64,000 nt of DNA from Candidatus Minthosoma equi (GCA_018064885.1 JAGHUI010000010.1:1-64000); one strand, 5' to 3'; shown: positions 26,760 to 35,693, numbered from the stretch's first letter. Translations and numbers: made by a program. Notes: generated from the letters alone by a model not told the origin.

Positions 26760-29162
26760 ATGGAAGAAATTCACGATAAAATGCCAATGGATGAATATCT
26801 CGAAAGTTTCAATCCTCCCCAAAGAGAAGCTGTGGAGTTTTGCGACGGACCATCCTTGGTTATTGCCGGAGCAGGATCAGGAAAGACACGAGTGCTCACA
26901 TATAAGATAGCACATCTTATCAATCAGCATGACTTAGAACCTTGGTCGATCCTCGCCTTGACATTCACCAATAAGGCAGCAGGCGAGATGAAGGAGCGAA
27001 TTGCTAAGATTGTGGGAGAAAACATGGCTAGAACTATATGGATGGGAACATTCCATAGCATCTTTCTGCGCATTCTCCGCATTGAGCACGAACACATCAG
27101 CTTCTCGCAGAACTTCACCATCTACGACACAGCAGACAGCAAGAGTCTTGTAAAAGCCATCGTCAAGGAAATGGAACTTGACGAAAAGACTTACAAGCCA
27201 TCCTCTGTGCTCGATACGATAAGCCGATGCAAGAATCAGCTGGTTACAGCAGAGGAATATGCTTCAAATCCTGCAAATGTTCAAAGCGATGCTCGACGAA
27301 ATATGCCAGCACTTGCTCAGATTTTCCAGCGCTATTCAAACCGTTGCAGACAAAGCGACGCAATGGACTTTGACGACATTCTGCTTTACACATTCCTTCT
27401 TTTCGACAAATGTCCTGATGTCCGCGAACGATGGGCATCAAGGTTCAAGTATATTCTCGTTGACGAGTATCAGGACACAAACTTCAGCCAGCATCAGATT
27501 GTCTGGCAATTATCCAAAGATCACCAGAAAGTGTGTGTTGTAGGCGACGACGCTCAAAGCATTTACAGTTTCCGAGGAGCAAATATCGACAATATCCTTT
27601 CTTTCCAAGACAGATATAAGGGCTGCAAGCTGTTCAAATTGGAGCAGAACTATCGCTCTACCCAAAACATCGTTCAAGCCGCAAACAGCCTTATTGAGAA
27701 GAACAGAAAACAGATTCAGAAGAAAGTATTTTCCGAGAATGACAAAGGTGAGAAACTTCATGTCATAGACACTCATTCTGATATAGAAGAAAGCAATGTT
27801 GTGATAAACAACATAAAGAGAATAAAGAAAGCTGAAGGCTGCGAATATCGCGACTTTGCCATTCTCTACCGAACTAACGCACAAAGCCGTGTGTTCGAGG
27901 ACAGTCTTCGCAAGGAAGCCCTTCCCTATCGAATCTACGGAGGTCTTTCCTTCTACCAGAGAAAGGAAATCAAAGACATTATCGCCTATTTCCGTCTTAC
28001 GGTAAACCCGAATGATGAGGAAGCCTTCCGAAGAATCATCAACTATCCAGCACGAGGTATCGGACAGACAACGGTAAACAAGATTGCAACACAGGCAAAC
28101 CTGAATGGAACAAGTCTGTGGAATGTAATCTGTTTCCCAGAGCAATACGGTCTTAGCATAAGCAAAAGCACACTTGGAAAAATTGTTCAATTCCAAGAAA
28201 TGATGAGCAAATTCTCCGAGGAAGCCAGCACAAAATCAGCATTAGACCTTGCTAAAGACATTCTGCATAATAGCGGCATTCTCAACGACATTTACAAAGA
28301 CGCAACGCCAGAAGACCTTTCAAGACAAGAGAATGTCGAGGAGCTTGTCAATGGTATTCAGGAATTCTGCGAAAGCCGCACAGAAGAGGGCAATGAGCAT
28401 ATTTACCTCATCGACTATCTTTCAGAGGTATCGCTCATGAGTGATGTGGATTCCGACAATGGCGACGACGACAACAAGATAACGCTGATGACAATACATT
28501 CAGCAAAGGGACTGGAGTTTGACACAGTGTTTGTTGTAGGTTTGGAAGAAGGACTCTTCCCTAGCCAGATGGTGTCGGGCAATCCGCGAGAAATGGAAGA
28601 AGAACGACGACTGTTCTATGTTGCAATCACACGAGCTAAAACACATTGCTTCATAACATACGCTCAAAGCAGATTCCGCTACGGACAAATGGAATTCAGC
28701 TCGCCAAGCCGATTCATCACCGATATTGATCCGCAATTCATTGACCGAAAGCAGACCTTATATTCGTCACTCAACACTCGCAATGACGATGTAAGTCTTC
28801 CATGGGCAAAGAAAAGGACTTCTTCTTTCACATCACCTCGCCCATTCACTCCATTTCAGCCAGAACCATTGAGACGACCAGCTTCTTCGATGCCAATCAG
28901 TTCATCAAATGGTTTATCAAGCAGCTCATCCTCTTACGGAATACCTGCCTCAAGCGCACCAACAGCTTCGCAGAGCGCCCCTTCAAATCCATCAAGGAAC
29001 GGCATTAGCGCAGGCAGCACAGTCCTTCACGACCGATTTGGCAGAGGCACAGTATTGAAGGTGGAAGGTCAAGGAGACAACACCAAAGCAAGAATCAAGT
29101 TTGACAACTCTGGCGAAAAGATTCTGCTGCTCAAATTCGCAAAACTTAGACTCATCAACTAA
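26760..29162 (+). CDS. pcrA: UvrD/PcrA-family ATP-dependent DNA helicase
   Basis: The ATG at 26760 (MEEIHDKMPMDEYL) is preferred over a TTG at 26754. 800 residues. Superfamily 1 motifs occur in order: Walker A AGAGSGKT, Ia LTFTNKAAGEM, II VDEYQDTN, III GDDAQSIYSFRGA, IV LEQNYRST, V TIHSAKGLEF and VI LFYVAITRAK. A Ser/Pro-rich linker and a small C-terminal domain (STVLHDRFGRGTVLKVE), which in PcrA contacts RNA polymerase, complete it. It unwinds DNA 3'-5' in repair and removes blocked replication or transcription complexes. Confidence 0.95.
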   Translation: MEEIHDKMPMDEYLESFNPPQREAVEFCDGPSLVIAGAGSGKTRVLTYKIAHLINQHDLEPWSILALTFTNKAAGEMKERIAKIVGENMARTIWMGTFHSIFLRILRIEHEHISFSQNFTIYDTADSKSLVKAIVKEMELDEKTYKPSSVLDTISRCKNQLVTAEEYASNPANVQSDARRNMPALAQIFQRYSNRCRQSDAMDFDDILLYTFLLFDKCPDVRERWASRFKYILVDEYQDTNFSQHQIVWQLSKDHQKVCVVGDDAQSIYSFRGANIDNILSFQDRYKGCKLFKLEQNYRSTQNIVQAANSLIEKNRKQIQKKVFSENDKGEKLHVIDTHSDIEESNVVINNIKRIKKAEGCEYRDFAILYRTNAQSRVFEDSLRKEALPYRIYGGLSFYQRKEIKDIIAYFRLTVNPNDEEAFRRIINYPARGIGQTTVNKIATQANLNGTSLWNVICFPEQYGLSISKSTLGKIVQFQEMMSKFSEEASTKSALDLAKDILHNSGILNDIYKDATPEDLSRQENVEELVNGIQEFCESRTEEGNEHIYLIDYLSEVSLMSDVDSDNGDDDNKITLMTIHSAKGLEFDTVFVVGLEEGLFPSQMVSGNPREMEEERRLFYVAITRAKTHCFITYAQSRFRYGQMEFSSPSRFITDIDPQFIDRKQTLYSSLNTRNDDVSLPWAKKRTSSFTSPRPFTPFQPEPLRRPASSMPISSSNGLSSSSSSYGIPASSAPTASQSAPSNPSRNGISAGSTVLHDRFGRGTVLKVEGQGDNTKARIKFDNSGEKILLLKFAKLRLIN

Positions 29163-29228
29163 TTTATGTGAAAAATGCATCATCAATGGGTCCCTTGATT
29201 ATGCGACAAAATACAAAATAGAAATTAA

Positions 29229-30404
29229 ATGACACTACTTGAAGAAAAAATACAAGCGATTCCCTCCCCATGCTACGTCATGGAAGAGGCTCTGCTGAGA
29301 CGAAACCTCACTCTGATCAGCAACGTGGCAAAGCAAGCTGATATGGAGGTAATATTAGCATTCAAGGCATTTGCGCTTTGGAAATCATTTCCAATCTTCA
29401 GGGAATACATAACTCACACAACAGCATCCTCGCTCTACGAAGCAAAGCTCGCTCTACATGAGTTTGGCAGCAAGGCGCATACTTATTCTCCAGCATACAC
29501 AGAAGAGGAAATAGACGAGATTGCAGCCTGCTCAAGCCATCTTACGTTCAACTCCCTCTCACAGTACGAACGCTTCGCAAAGACTGTCCTGAGCAAGGAA
29601 AATCACCCCTTTCTCGGCTTGCGTGTTAATCCAGAATATAGTGAAATTGAAACCGAGCTGTATAATCCATGTGCTCCAGGATCACGCTTTGGAATCCTAT
29701 CGTCAGCACTCCCCGACTCTCTGCCTGAAGGTATTGAAGGCTTCCACATTCATTGCCATTGCGAAAGCGGCAGCGACACCTTCGAACGAACTTTGAAGCA
29801 CATAGAGGAGAAGTTCAGCAAATGGTTTCCACAATTGAAATGGATAAACTTCGGAGGAGGACATCTCATGACTCGCAAGGACTACGATGTGGAGCTTCTC
29901 ATAAAGACCATAAATGCTTTCCACAGCCGCTATCCTTGGCTCAAAGTTATCATGGAGCCTGGCAGCGCCTTTGCTTGGCAGACGGGACCATTGGTGGCAA
30001 AGATTGTTGACATTGTGGAGAACAAAGGAATCAAGACAGCGATTCTGAATGTAAGCTTCACTTGCCACATGCCAGATTGCTTAGAAATGCCTTACAAGCC
30101 AGCCATTCGCTATGCAGAGACGCTTGAAAACGAAGATAATGAAACAGCACGAAGCGAGGCAAATGCATACCGTCTTGGCGGCAACAGCTGCCTCAGCGGA
30201 GATTTCATGGGACTCTGGAAGTTTGATCATGAATTAAGCATCGGTGAAACGCTTATCCTTGAAGACATGATTCACTACACCACCGTTAAGACAAATATGT
30301 TCAACGGTATCTCGCATCCATCAATCGGAATGCTCCACGAAGATGGAACCTTTGAATTGTTCCGGAAATATACTTACGAAGATTATAGAGACAGGATGTG
30401 CTGA
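29229..30404 (+). CDS. nspC: Carboxynorspermidine/carboxyspermidine decarboxylase
   Basis: 391 residues, a PLP-dependent fold III (alanine racemase-like) decarboxylase. VILAFKAFALW carries the PLP lysine near residue 45. GFHIHCHCESGSD, NFGGGH and EPGSAFAWQTGPLV bind the cofactor phosphate, and GNSCLSGDFMG holds the active-site cysteine. It makes spermidine or norspermidine from the carboxylated precursor. The partner carboxyspermidine dehydrogenase is not in this window. A terminator hairpin overlaps its stop codon. Confidence 0.93.
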   Translation: MTLLEEKIQAIPSPCYVMEEALLRRNLTLISNVAKQADMEVILAFKAFALWKSFPIFREYITHTTASSLYEAKLALHEFGSKAHTYSPAYTEEEIDEIAACSSHLTFNSLSQYERFAKTVLSKENHPFLGLRVNPEYSEIETELYNPCAPGSRFGILSSALPDSLPEGIEGFHIHCHCESGSDTFERTLKHIEEKFSKWFPQLKWINFGGGHLMTRKDYDVELLIKTINAFHSRYPWLKVIMEPGSAFAWQTGPLVAKIVDIVENKGIKTAILNVSFTCHMPDCLEMPYKPAIRYAETLENEDNETARSEANAYRLGGNSCLSGDFMGLWKFDHELSIGETLILEDMIHYTTVKTNMFNGISHPSIGMLHEDGTFELFRKYTYEDYRDRMC

Positions 30405-30419
30405 GCATCCTGTTTTTTT
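30391..30419 (+). terminator. Rho-independent terminator overlapping the nspC stop
   Basis: ACAGGATG (30391-30398) pairs with CATCCTGT (30406-30413) around a 7-base loop that contains the TGA. Seven T follow. Confidence 0.85.
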
Positions 30420-30525
30420 GAAGTTAACAGTTTTGTTCACTAAGGATAAATATAAAAAAATTGTATCGATAATCTCACGACCACCGATACATGAATACTA
30501 TGAAAAAACGAATGTCTAAATGAAG

Positions 30526-30598
30526 AGCGGAAAACGAGACTCGAACTCGCGACCCCAACCTTGGCAAGGTTGTGCTCTACCAACTGAGCTATTTCCGC
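30526..30598 (-). tRNA. tRNA-Gly(GCC), copy 3 in transcription order
   Basis: The 73-base cloverleaf on the minus strand has acceptor GCGGAAA/TTTCCGC, D arm AGCTCAGTTGGTAGAGC and anticodon loop TTGCCAA (anticodon GCC). The T arm has GTTCGAG. The discriminator is U and CCA is not encoded. The sequence is identical to the other two copies. Confidence 0.97.
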
Positions 30599-30678
30599 AC
30601 AACTGAGATTCCTATTTTCACAAACGGGAATCTCAAAAATCCCTTAATTTATTATGAACCATTATTTTTATATAATTG

Positions 30679-30751
30679 AGCGGAAAACGAGACTCGAACT
30701 CGCGACCCCAACCTTGGCAAGGTTGTGCTCTACCAACTGAGCTATTTCCGC
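30679..30751 (-). tRNA. tRNA-Gly(GCC), copy 2 in transcription order
   Basis: Identical 73-base tRNA with anticodon GCC on the minus strand. It lies about 80 bases from the previous copy. Confidence 0.97.
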
Positions 30752-30807
30752 AGAAAATTTCTTGTCAAACACTCACACCTGAGCATTCTGTTTCTTTCGA
30801 ACTTTAG

Positions 30808-30889
30808 TGAAGAGGAGGAGACTCGAACTCCCACGGGCTGAGCCCACTACCCCCTCAAAGTAGCGCGTCTACCATTCCGCCACCTCTCC
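30808..30889 (-). tRNA. tRNA-Leu(GAG)
   Basis: 82-base type II tRNA on the minus strand. The acceptor starts GGAGAGG, the anticodon loop is TTGAGGG (anticodon GAG), and there is a long variable arm (GTGGGCTCAGCCC). The T loop is TTCGAGT and the discriminator A. CCA is not encoded. Confidence 0.96.
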
Positions 30890-30901
30890 ATTGTTCTTAT
30901 G

Positions 30902-30982
30902 TGCCCACGACAAGACTCGAACTTGCACGTCTTTCAACACTCGCACCTGAAACGAGCGCGTCTACCATTCCGCCACATGGGC
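30902..30982 (-). tRNA. tRNA-Leu(CAG)
   Basis: 81-base type II tRNA on the minus strand. Acceptor is GCCCATG/CGTGGGC, the anticodon loop TTCAGGT (anticodon CAG), with a long variable arm. The discriminator is A and CCA is not encoded. It lies 12 bases from tRNA-Leu(GAG). Confidence 0.96.
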
Positions 30983-31005
30983 CTTGCCTGGAACTTCCTC
31001 TTTGG

Positions 31006-31078
31006 AGCGGAAAACGAGACTCGAACTCGCGACCCCAACCTTGGCAAGGTTGTGCTCTACCAACTGAGCTATTTCCGC
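31006..31078 (-). tRNA. tRNA-Gly(GCC), copy 1 in transcription order
   Basis: Identical 73-base tRNA with anticodon GCC. It is the promoter-proximal member of the five-tRNA array. Confidence 0.97.
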
Positions 31079-31141
31079 ATTCCTATATTGCTTTGCATCT
31101 GGGATTTTCACTGGGGATGTGTCATTTCCCGTTTGCGAGTG

Positions 31142-31172
31142 CAAAGGTACTACATTTTATTGAACTGACAAA
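31142..31172 (-). promoter_or_regulatory. Promoter of the tRNA array
   Basis: On the minus strand TTTG (complement of 31169-31172), 19 bases, then TACCTTTG (complement of 31142-31149). This is a full match to the Bacteroidetes pattern, about 60 bases before the first tRNA. Confidence 0.8.
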
Positions 31173-31283
31173 ACATTTCATAAAAAATTTTACCAAAAAA
31201 TGCACTTTTTTTTATTCTCAAATTCCACACATATATAATATATAGAAAAAGTCTAATTTATGCGTAGAATCGGTCTGCAAAGC

Positions 31284-31781
31284 CTATCGGATTCTGTCCA
31301 AAGAACGAACTAAAGCTTCATCTTTTCTGATTCCCTGAATGGCGAGACAATTCAAGATAATGTTAATTACAGGAAAAGCTGCCATGAACTTCATGTGGAA
31401 AACAGGAAGCAGCTGACTGCCCTCTTCCACGAGCGATTCGAGGTTCCAGTGGTAGTAGAGCGCAAACATAATGTATGTTGCCACATAGCCTACCAAGAGG
31501 ATTGTGCTGAGAATTGTGAGTCGGAGCTGGCGCATGCGCTTTCTGAAGAGCATGATGCTTACAACAGACAAGAACACGACCACAATGAGCAGAATGCCTA
31601 AGCACCATGGTCCGCTGGTTGCATCAAGCGCTTTGAAAGCTCCGTCAGCAGAGAAAGTGAAGTTTGAGAAGCCAGCCACTACAGCGTCGCCCACAGTCCA
31701 TTCTCCGATTCTTGTGACGAGGCAAACAAACGATAATATTGCCACCAGTCCCAAGTAAACAGTTTGAATTCTCTGAATCAT
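31284..31781 (-). CDS. DUF4293 membrane protein
   Basis: 165 residues with four predicted membrane helices (VYLGLVAILSFVCLV, LGILLIVVVFLSVVSIML, LTILSTILLVGYVATYIMF and a fourth near FPVINIILNCLAI). The MIQRIQTVYL start is characteristic of DUF4293, a Bacteroidetes family of unknown role. It lies 28 bases downstream of the omega-like gene on the same strand, so it is probably the last gene of the bamD operon. Confidence 0.88.
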   Translation of the reverse strand: MIQRIQTVYLGLVAILSFVCLVTRIGEWTVGDAVVAGFSNFTFSADGAFKALDATSGPWCLGILLIVVVFLSVVSIMLFRKRMRQLRLTILSTILLVGYVATYIMFALYYHWNLESLVEEGSQLLPVFHMKFMAAFPVINIILNCLAIQGIRKDEALVRSLDRIR

Positions 31782-31809
31782 ATTTATTCCTGTTGCTTCA
31801 AAAGGTGAA

Positions 31810-32145
31810 TTAGAGCTTTCTTTCAGACTCCTTAGAAGGATTGCGATAGTACACCTTGTCCTCTACGAACTCCTGAGTAGCGATGAGAGTTGGCTTTGGA
31901 AGGCGCTCGTAGTAGCGTGAAATCTGAATCTGCTCATCATTCTCGAACACTTCTTCGAGTGAGTCGTTGTTAGAGCCAAACTCAACAAGTTTCTTACTAA
32001 GTTCCTCCTTCATCTCAACAGCGATCTGGTTAGAGCGCTTAGCAATGATTGCCACACTTTCGTACACGTTGTTTGTGTCGCGGCACAAATCCATCAAGTT
32101 ACGAGTTACAGTTGTTGAAGGTGCATTTGTTTTCTTAAAATCCAT
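31810..32145 (-). CDS. rpoZ: Bacteroidetes-type RNA polymerase omega subunit (Rpb6-like)
   Basis: 111 residues. NNVYESVAIIAKRSNQIAVEMKEE is arranged like the omega/Rpb6 core helices that clamp the C-terminus of beta-prime. The protein is longer and more divergent than the E. coli form, as usual in this phylum. It lies directly after bamD (37 bases), a common Bacteroidetes order. Assignment rests on the family pattern and neighbourhood. Confidence 0.85.
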   Translation of the reverse strand: MDFKKTNAPSTTVTRNLMDLCRDTNNVYESVAIIAKRSNQIAVEMKEELSKKLVEFGSNNDSLEEVFENDEQIQISRYYERLPKPTLIATQEFVEDKVYYRNPSKESERKL

Positions 32146-32182
32146 AATTATTTGAAAATTATATTTTGTTATTCTTTTCTAA

Positions 32183-33025
32183 TTAGTTTTCAGTTTTCTC
32201 AGCCTTAACCTTGCTGTTTGCGCGCTTGAATATCTGGTCAGCCTCCTTCATGTGCTTGCTGTCAGGGAACTCATTCTTGAAGCCGTGATATTCATCAATC
32301 GTCTGGCGGTAGCGCTCGTCAGCCTTTTCCACCACACTTCGCTCAGCGAGCTCGTATCGGCTGCGAAGGATAAGCATATACAATTCCTCTCGCAAGTTAG
32401 TGTAAGGATAAGCGCGGAGAGCGTTCTCAGCTGTGATGATGCACGATTCGTAGTTGCTCACAGAGTTCATGCCATAGCTGTTTCCGATGTAGCTTCCGAG
32501 GTTGAAGTACAGCTTGGCATTGTCATACTCCTTCTGCACCAAGCGGTTCTGGAGCTCATAGATCATGTCGTTCACCTCCTCGCGCTTTTCAGAATAAGGG
32601 TAAAAGTCGAGGAAATCCTGCAGCTGGTTGATAGCCGTGTATGTAGGCGACTGATCCAGACGAGGGTCAGGGCTCTCCTTGTAAGAGGCGCGTCCGCTGT
32701 AGTATCGGGCAAGCTCAGTGTAATCTCCCTTAGGATAGCTTTTAGCATATCTGTCAAGGTACATTGCAGCCGACTCGAAGTCGTTCAGGTTGTAGTAGCA
32801 CATACCTACCATGAACAAGCACTCCTCGCCGCGGTCTGTGCCCTTCAGCGGCACAACCATCTCCTCAAGAAGCTGGTAAGCCCTCACGTAATGTCCAGAG
32901 ATGTAATATTCCTTAGCTGCCTCATACCTGAAATCCGTATCGGTAGATTTCAGAACTTTGTTGTAAGAGTTGCATGAACTCATCAAAACCAAAGCAGCGG
33001 CAAATATAAAAAGATTCTTCTTCAT
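32183..33025 (-). CDS. bamD: Outer-membrane assembly lipoprotein BamD
   Basis: 280 residues. The signal peptide has lipobox LMSSC (lipid cysteine near 18). Tandem TPR helices follow (FRYEAAKEYYISGHYVRAYQLLEE, split by loops, then AAMYLDRYAKSYPKGDYTELARYYSG region), matching YfiO/BamD, which works with BamA to insert beta barrels. It ends in a basic, charged tail. The first gene of a three-gene minus operon. A -7 box TAACTTTG lies on the minus strand at 33048-33055, 22 bases before the start. Confidence 0.92.
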   Translation of the reverse strand: MKKNLFIFAAALVLMSSCNSYNKVLKSTDTDFRYEAAKEYYISGHYVRAYQLLEEMVVPLKGTDRGEECLFMVGMCYYNLNDFESAAMYLDRYAKSYPKGDYTELARYYSGRASYKESPDPRLDQSPTYTAINQLQDFLDFYPYSEKREEVNDMIYELQNRLVQKEYDNAKLYFNLGSYIGNSYGMNSVSNYESCIITAENALRAYPYTNLREELYMLILRSRYELAERSVVEKADERYRQTIDEYHGFKNEFPDSKHMKEADQIFKRANSKVKAEKTEN

Positions 33026-33047
33026 TAATTTTAATTAATTGCAAATG

Positions 33048-33055
33048 CAAAGTTA
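33048..33055 (-). promoter_or_regulatory. -7 box of the bamD operon
   Basis: The minus strand reads TAACTTTG, 22 bases before the bamD ATG. No well-spaced TTTG is seen. Confidence 0.5.
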
Positions 33056-33151
33056 CGCATTTTTTGCCAAGATTGAACTACGAAAAACAAAGTTTTATGA
33101 TTTATTGGCAAAAAACACACATATTTAATGACATATTACAAATCAAAGTCG

Positions 33152-33159
33152 TAATTTTG
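33152..33159 (+). promoter_or_regulatory. -7 box of uvrB
   Basis: TAATTTTG lies 28 bases before the TTG start of uvrB. Confidence 0.5.
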
Positions 33160-33187
33160 TGCTTTAAAATATCAAAACTCACAAGAA

Positions 33188-35221
33188 TTGGAATTTCAAT
33201 TAACATCAAAATTCAAGCCAACAGGCGACCAGCCGCAAGCCATAGAGCAGCTTACACAAGGAGTGAAAGATGGCGTAGAAGCTCAAGTCTTGCTTGGCGT
33301 TACAGGCTCGGGAAAAACCTTCACGATGGCGAATGTCATTCAGAATGTGGGCAAGCCTACGCTCATTTTCAGCCACAACAAGACACTTGCCCATCAGCTT
33401 TACTGCGAAATGAAGGCATTTTTCCCCAACAATGCCGTGGAATACTACGTCAGCTACTACGACTATTACCAGCCAGAAGCATACATTCCATCCACTGACA
33501 CATACATAGAGAAAGACCTTGCCATCAATCCAGACCTTGATCGCAGCCGCCTTGCAGCCGTCTCTGCCCTGCTCTCTGGCCGCAGCGACGTAATCATCGT
33601 GTCGTCCGTATCGTGCATCTATGGCATGGGAGCGCCGACAAGCTTCGAGCAGAACATTCTCAGTCTTGAAGTAGGTCAGGAATTCAGCCAGGAAAGACTC
33701 CGCAGAAAGCTTGTGGAAATGCTATACATCAACAACGACCTCGCATCGGCAGAAGAACTGGAAAGAGGCAATTTCCGCGTCAAGGGAGAGGTGGTTGACA
33801 TACATCTTGCCTACGACGAGAAAGTGCTCCGCATCAGCTATTTTGACGACGAGATTGAAGACATCCAAGAGCTCGATCCGAACACGCTCTGCCCTATCGC
33901 CCCATACGAAGAATACAAGGTCTATCCTGCCAATCTGTTTGTTACATCAAAGGAACAAACAGACATGGCAATCAAGATGATTGAGAATGATTTACAAGAA
34001 CGTATTTCGTACTTTGAAGAGCGTGGAGAATCCGACAAAGCCAAGCAGATTGAGCTTCGAGTAACCAACGATCTTGAGATGATTCGCGAGCTTGGGCATT
34101 GCTCCGGAATCGAGAATTACAGCCGCTATTTTGAGGGCAGAGCAGCAGGCGAGAGACCTTACTGCTTGCTCGATTTCTTTCCCGACGACTACTTGCTTAT
34201 CATCGACGAGAGCCACCAGTCAATACCTCAGCTGAAAGCCATGTGGGGAGGCGACAGAAAACGCAAGGAAAACCTTGTCAACTACGCCTTCCGATTGCCA
34301 GCAGCACTCGACAACCGCCCTTTGCAATTGGACGAATTTGAGTCGCTCACGCCGCAGACTATCTACGTCAGCGCCACACCTGCTGACTACGAGCTGGAGC
34401 GCGCAGAAGGTGTTATTGTGGAACAGCTCATTCGCCCTACAGGACTCCTTGACCCTCCTATTGAAGTGCGTCGCAAGCAAAACTTCATGGACGACCTGAT
34501 GGAGGAAATACACCAAAGAATAGAGAAAGACGAGCGAACCCTTGTGATTACATCCACAAAAAGGCAAGCAGAAGAGGTTTCCGACTTCTTCAATCAGGTT
34601 GGAATAAAGGCAAACTACATCCATTCCGACATTGACACGTTCGACCGAGTGGATATCATAAATAATTTCCGCGCAGGCACATACGACGTGCTCATAGGAA
34701 TCAATCTGCTCCGAGAAGGACTGGACATTCCAGAGGTCTCGCTCGTAGCAATTCTCGATGCTGATTACCAAGGATTCCTTCGCAATCACCGCTCCCTCGT
34801 GCAGATCATCGGACGAGCAGCGCGTAACGTAAATGGACTCGCCATCATGTATGCTGATACTATAACTGAGACTATGCAACTCACTATAGACGAGACGGAA
34901 AGGCGCAGAACAAAACAGATGACTTACAACGAAGAACATGGCATTACTCCGACACAAATCAAGAAAGCGCAGGTTGCCATCAGCGAGCATAAGAAGATTG
35001 ACTACAAGGGTTCTGCATACATAGAAGAGAACGCATCGCTTGCAGCCGAAGAGCAGTCAGACAGCATCTACAACTCAATGACGCAAGAGGAAATCGCTCA
35101 CGCTATCGAGCACAACAGAAAGCTCATGAAGGAGGCTGCCAAGAAGATGGAATTCCTCGAAGCAGAAAGCTACAGACAGGAAATCCTTCGTTTGGAGAAA
35201 TTGAAAGGTAACTTATTATAA
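33188..35221 (+). CDS. uvrB: Excinuclease ABC subunit B
   Basis: 677 residues. The start codon is TTG: the conserved N-terminus MEFQLTSKFKPTGDQPQAI begins there, and an in-frame stop (33152-33154) with no ATG between excludes a longer form. Motifs are Walker A GVTGSGKTFT, the YYDYYQPEAYIP beta-hairpin, the DESH box, YVSATP, and the helicase C-terminal motifs GINLLREGLDIPE and QIIGRAARN. A UVR domain (residues ~635-675) binds UvrC. UvrB verifies damage in nucleotide excision repair. A TTG start may limit its level. Confidence 0.97.
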   Translation: MEFQLTSKFKPTGDQPQAIEQLTQGVKDGVEAQVLLGVTGSGKTFTMANVIQNVGKPTLIFSHNKTLAHQLYCEMKAFFPNNAVEYYVSYYDYYQPEAYIPSTDTYIEKDLAINPDLDRSRLAAVSALLSGRSDVIIVSSVSCIYGMGAPTSFEQNILSLEVGQEFSQERLRRKLVEMLYINNDLASAEELERGNFRVKGEVVDIHLAYDEKVLRISYFDDEIEDIQELDPNTLCPIAPYEEYKVYPANLFVTSKEQTDMAIKMIENDLQERISYFEERGESDKAKQIELRVTNDLEMIRELGHCSGIENYSRYFEGRAAGERPYCLLDFFPDDYLLIIDESHQSIPQLKAMWGGDRKRKENLVNYAFRLPAALDNRPLQLDEFESLTPQTIYVSATPADYELERAEGVIVEQLIRPTGLLDPPIEVRRKQNFMDDLMEEIHQRIEKDERTLVITSTKRQAEEVSDFFNQVGIKANYIHSDIDTFDRVDIINNFRAGTYDVLIGINLLREGLDIPEVSLVAILDADYQGFLRNHRSLVQIIGRAARNVNGLAIMYADTITETMQLTIDETERRRTKQMTYNEEHGITPTQIKKAQVAISEHKKIDYKGSAYIEENASLAAEEQSDSIYNSMTQEEIAHAIEHNRKLMKEAAKKMEFLEAESYRQEILRLEKLKGNLL

Positions 35222-35270
35222 TATTTATATTATTATAAAATTATTGAACATTATTGAACAAGCACAGCTC

Positions 35271-35344
35271 AGAGATAAGATGTATTGTATTATTGTCTTA
35301 TTCGCATATATAGGAGTGCGATAAGACAATAATACAAAATCTCT
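35271..35344 (+). repeat. Structured tandem repeat, unit 1 (74 bases)
   Basis: An outer 6-bp stem AGAGAT/ATCTCT (35271-35276 with 35339-35344) surrounds a 21-bp inner stem (35285-35300 with 35322-35337, and 35302-35306 with 35317-35321). One unpaired T sits at 35301, and the loop is TATATAGGAG. Unit 2 repeats this architecture with different stem sequence. Confidence 0.85.
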
Positions 35345-35373
35345 ATTAGTTTTGGATAATTACAATGTTCTCC

Positions 35374-35447
35374 CGAGATGGGATTGACTGACTAATTGAC
35401 TAATTTGCATATATAGGGATGCAATTAGTCAATTAGTCATAATCTCG
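35374..35447 (+). repeat. Structured tandem repeat, unit 2 (74 bases)
   Basis: The outer stem is CGAGAT/ATCTCG (35374-35379 with 35442-35447). The inner stem is TGACTAATTGACTAATT + GCA (from 35389) with 35420-35439, again with one bulged T before GCA. The loop is TATATAGGGA. Length, bulge and loop match unit 1 while the stem sequence is unrelated. Confidence 0.85.
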
Positions 35448-35511
35448 CAACATTTTCTTGATAATAGCAACATTGATTTCTGGCATTATTCCAACATGCC
35501 TTTTACAACAT

Positions 35512-35588
35512 CCTCGAAAAGCTCAACACGATTACGAGCAAAAGCTCGCGAGCTTTACGAGGGAAAGCTCAGAATGATATCGAGCATT
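35512..35588. repeat. Modular palindromic repeat, copy B
   Basis: It begins with the same 21 bases as copy A at 20594. CCTCGAAAAGCTC (35512-35524) pairs with GAGCTTTACGAGG (35550-35562) with one mismatch, around an inner hairpin CGAGC-AAAA-GCTCG (35535-35548). GAGGGAAAGCT and ATATCGAGCAT modules follow in a different order from copy A. Confidence 0.8.
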
Positions 35589-35648
35589 TAATTTGTGCTA
35601 ATTGCTAATTTTTTACACAACTTTGTTGTGTATGTCAATAATTATTCG

Positions 35649-35656
35649 TAAATTTG
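35649..35656 (+). promoter_or_regulatory. -7 box of ruvC
   Basis: TAAATTTG lies 37 bases before the ruvC ATG. TTG triplets occur about 20-23 bases further upstream. Confidence 0.5.
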
Positions 35657-35693
35657 CATAGAAAATCAAAATTAAACAAGATAGAAGAGAAAA

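Noticed and set aside
34220..34990. 256-codon minus-strand frame inside uvrB
   Set aside because: It lies fully within the conserved uvrB coding sequence and encodes nothing recognisable, so it is a shadow frame.
35271..35447. Rho-independent terminator of uvrB
   Set aside because: There is no T tract after either hairpin and the outer stems and loop conservation are not terminator features, although termination here cannot be excluded.
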